A stretch of 64,000 bases of DNA from Paracoccaceae bacterium. GTDB taxonomy: Bacteria; Pseudomonadota; Alphaproteobacteria; Rhodobacterales; Rhodobacteraceae. The stretch covers positions 1 through 64,000 of the forward strand of contig VYFX01000011.1 of assembly GCA_009842205.1 (NCBI GenBank), in the 5' to 3' direction. Position numbers and translations under genes: made by a program. Below the pieces are notes generated by a model, which made no database searches, was not told where the DNA came from, and saw nothing but the letters and a program-made list of their open reading frames with translations. Every line of letters begins with the position of its first letter. The first letter of the stretch is position 1. Of this stretch, positions 62,255-64,000 are shown in pieces.

Positions 62255-63404
62255 TCAGCAAACAATAGAACCATTCGGAATCTATATCCATTGGCCATTT
62301 TGTGAGTCCCTGTGTCCCTATTGCGATTTCAATACCTATTGTTCAAACCAGATTGATCATGAGCAATGGTGTGAAGCCTATTTACGGCAACTTGATCATT
62401 CTGCAAAAGAATTGGAAGCCAACCCATGTACATCTGTTTATTTTGGCGGTGGTACTCCCAGCCTCATGGAGTCTCGAACAGTAGGTAAAATTTTGGATAG
62501 AATCTCCTTACATTGGGGATTTTCCGACCAGCTGGAAATTACACTTGAGGCCAACCCCACCACTGTCGAACAAGATAGATTTTTGTGTTTCCGGAGTGAA
62601 GGAATAAACAGACTATCATTGGGAGTGCAAGCACTCAAGGACTCGGACTTGAAAGCCCTGGGTAGGAAACATGGCGTCAAGGAAGCAATCAAGGCCTACG
62701 AAACAGCAGATCGCGTTTTCAACAACATCAGTCTTGATTTCATGTTTGGCCGGCAATTTCAATCGAGAGAATCATGGATAGGAGAACTTCATGAAATCGT
62801 AGCGTTGAATCCAAACCATCTTTCGATTTATCAACTGACCATCGAGCCCAATACACCCTTCGGCAAAAGATATGTTGCCAACCGTCTGGAAGGTATACCC
62901 GATGAAGATATCCTTGCCGATATGTATCTTGCCACAATGGAAATTTGCGAACGGAATGGGTTCAAACAATATGAAATTTCAAACTACTCCAAACCCGGAT
63001 ACAAGGGAAGACACAATCTGGTTTACTGGGAGTATCATGACTTCTTGGGCATAGGACCAGGTGCCCATGGAAGAATAAGTATCAACAACCAATACTTTCG
63101 AACAAATACAATCCTTAGTCCGGAAAGTTGGCTTGATGGTATTTTTAAATTGGGAACAGGTGAAAACCAAAGAGAATTGATCGATCTAAAGGAAAGAGGT
63201 TCCGAGTATTTGCTCACTTCTCTCCGACTCAATGATGGTATGAATATTGACAGGTTTGAGCGAATTTCAGGAAGCAAACTAGATAATAATACAATAAGCG
63301 AGCTTGTTCAGGATAATTGGGTCGAAATTACCGATGGGCAACTTAAAGTTACCACCAATGGAAGGATGGTCCTGAATCAGATCATTTCCAAGCTATTATC
63401 CTGA
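62247..63404 (+). CDS. hemW: HemW, radical SAM heme chaperone / coproporphyrinogen III oxidase-like
   Basis: Radical SAM protein of 385 residues in the HemN-like family; HemW acts as a heme chaperone and lacks the coproporphyrinogen oxidase function. The iron-sulfur motif is FCESLCPYCDFNTY (CxxxCxxC, without the extra Cys of true HemN, which has CxxxCxxCxC). SVYFGGGTPSLME, EITLEANPTTVE and INRLSLGVQALKDSDLKALG also match. ATG 62247 gives the family start (GIYIHWPFC at residues 10-18) and overlaps rdgB by 8 bp. Confidence 0.93.
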   Translation: MPDQQTIEPFGIYIHWPFCESLCPYCDFNTYCSNQIDHEQWCEAYLRQLDHSAKELEANPCTSVYFGGGTPSLMESRTVGKILDRISLHWGFSDQLEITLEANPTTVEQDRFLCFRSEGINRLSLGVQALKDSDLKALGRKHGVKEAIKAYETADRVFNNISLDFMFGRQFQSRESWIGELHEIVALNPNHLSIYQLTIEPNTPFGKRYVANRLEGIPDEDILADMYLATMEICERNGFKQYEISNYSKPGYKGRHNLVYWEYHDFLGIGPGAHGRISINNQYFRTNTILSPESWLDGIFKLGTGENQRELIDLKERGSEYLLTSLRLNDGMNIDRFERISGSKLDNNTISELVQDNWVEITDGQLKVTTNGRMVLNQIISKLLS

Positions 63405-63574
63405 GAAAGAATAAATGGTCAATTTAATCAAGGACAAAGAACCAAATCTTAGCGGGGATTGCAGGTGAATTGTTGTGTTACCTTTCTGATGTATTTATTT
63501 GTAATATGCAATTCTGAATTATTCTCTTTCCCTGGTCAGAACAAAAAGCAGGAACGACAATTCAAGGGTATCTT

Positions 63575-64000
63575 ATGAATAAAAAAGCTTCAAATGCGAC
63601 AGCACTGAATCTTCCGATGGTTGATCCACTGCCCGAGGGAACACAAAAATACTTCCAGATTTGTGAGGAAAAACTCGGCATCATCCCCAATGTGCTTAAA
63701 GCCTATGCCTTTGATATCGAGAAATTAAATGCATTTACCGCAATGTACAACAATCTTATGCTGGCTCCGAGCGGATTGTCAAAGTTGGAAAGAGAAATGA
63801 TTGCAGTTGTTGTTTCTTCGGTAAACCGATGCCATTATTGTATTATTGCTCATGGTGCCACAGTTCGCAAATTGTCAAAAGACCCTGAATTCAGTGATAC
63901 GCTAGCAATTAATTTCAGACACTGCAAACTGGATGAAAGACAAAGGGGAATGCTCGAATTTGCAGAAAAGGTGACAGAAAATAGCTTCAAGGTCGAGGAA
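63575..64000 (+). CDS. CMD/AhpD-family peroxidase-related protein, N-terminal part
   Basis: The first 142 residues of a carboxymuconolactone decarboxylase/AhpD-like protein that runs off the right edge. The core motif NRCHYCIIAHGATVRKLS contains the CxxC...H redox site, preceded by GLSKLEREMIAVVVSSVNRC. The opening LPMVDPLPEGTQKYFQICEE, with LGIIPNVLKAYAFD, fits the uncharacterised peroxidase-related subgroup. The ATG has AAGGG upstream at good spacing. Its partner gene cannot be seen. Confidence 0.9.
   Translation, partial: MNKKASNATALNLPMVDPLPEGTQKYFQICEEKLGIIPNVLKAYAFDIEKLNAFTAMYNNLMLAPSGLSKLEREMIAVVVSSVNRCHYCIIAHGATVRKLSKDPEFSDTLAINFRHCKLDERQRGMLEFAEKVTENSFKVEE

Overview
The window looks like the chromosome of an alphaproteobacterium, probably marine or aquatic, with low to moderate GC. 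The evidence is the hrcA-grpE pair divergent from rph-rdgB-hemW, a dnaK-dnaJ pair behind an RpoH-type promoter of alphaproteobacterial form, a FrcBCA sugar transporter divergent from a ROK regulator, and a sulfopyruvate decarboxylase operon. No rRNA, convincing tRNA, CRISPR array or intact transposase gene was found.

Layout. Positions 1-493 hold the start of argJ (minus). Positions 974-6432 are a GC-richer transport block: a tripartite tricarboxylate transporter with TctA and TctB fused, its TctC receptor, and an NCS2 permease with a degenerate ATPase-like tail. Positions 6842-10089 form a minus-strand operon: aldo/keto reductase, S1 sulfatase, RutE-like nitroreductase. Positions 10452-28460 are a defence island: a 480-residue nuclease-like orphan, a MITE-like inverted repeat, a 1500-residue Avs-like STAND ATPase with an Mrr-type nuclease head, a seven-gene type I restriction-modification operon carrying accessory genes, and an HNH endonuclease. 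Positions 28531-30800 hold alkB, cysQ and kdsB. Positions 30880-35159 hold the ROK regulator and FrcBCA. Positions 35294-38072 hold a nitrilase-family amidase and a GC-rich ArsR/SRPBCC/haloalkane-dehalogenase cassette. Positions 38551-43723 hold dnaK, dnaJ, a sulfolactate-type dehydrogenase and comDE.

Positions 43919-47430 are a second accessory patch: a DUF2806 gene broken by an in-frame TAG, gene-poor DNA with coding remnants, an unrecognised 279-residue protein and a deleted HNH gene. Positions 47437-52266 hold a betaine-type ABC transporter divergent from a ureohydrolase, with an 18-bp perfect palindrome between them. Positions 52344-63404 are mostly core genes: mutS, a SulP transporter with STAS and cyclic-nucleotide-like tails, malonyl-CoA synthetase, grpE, hrcA, rph, rdgB and hemW. 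A CMD/AhpD-family gene runs off the right edge.

Functionally the window joins housekeeping (proteostasis, DNA repair, nucleotide-pool cleaning) to organic-solute scavenging (carboxylates, nucleobases, sugar, betaines, sulfonates) and one dense defence island. The strongest candidates for new biology are the Avs-like protein with its 480-residue nuclease-like neighbour, the accessory genes built into the type I operon, and the NCS2-ATPase-like fusion.
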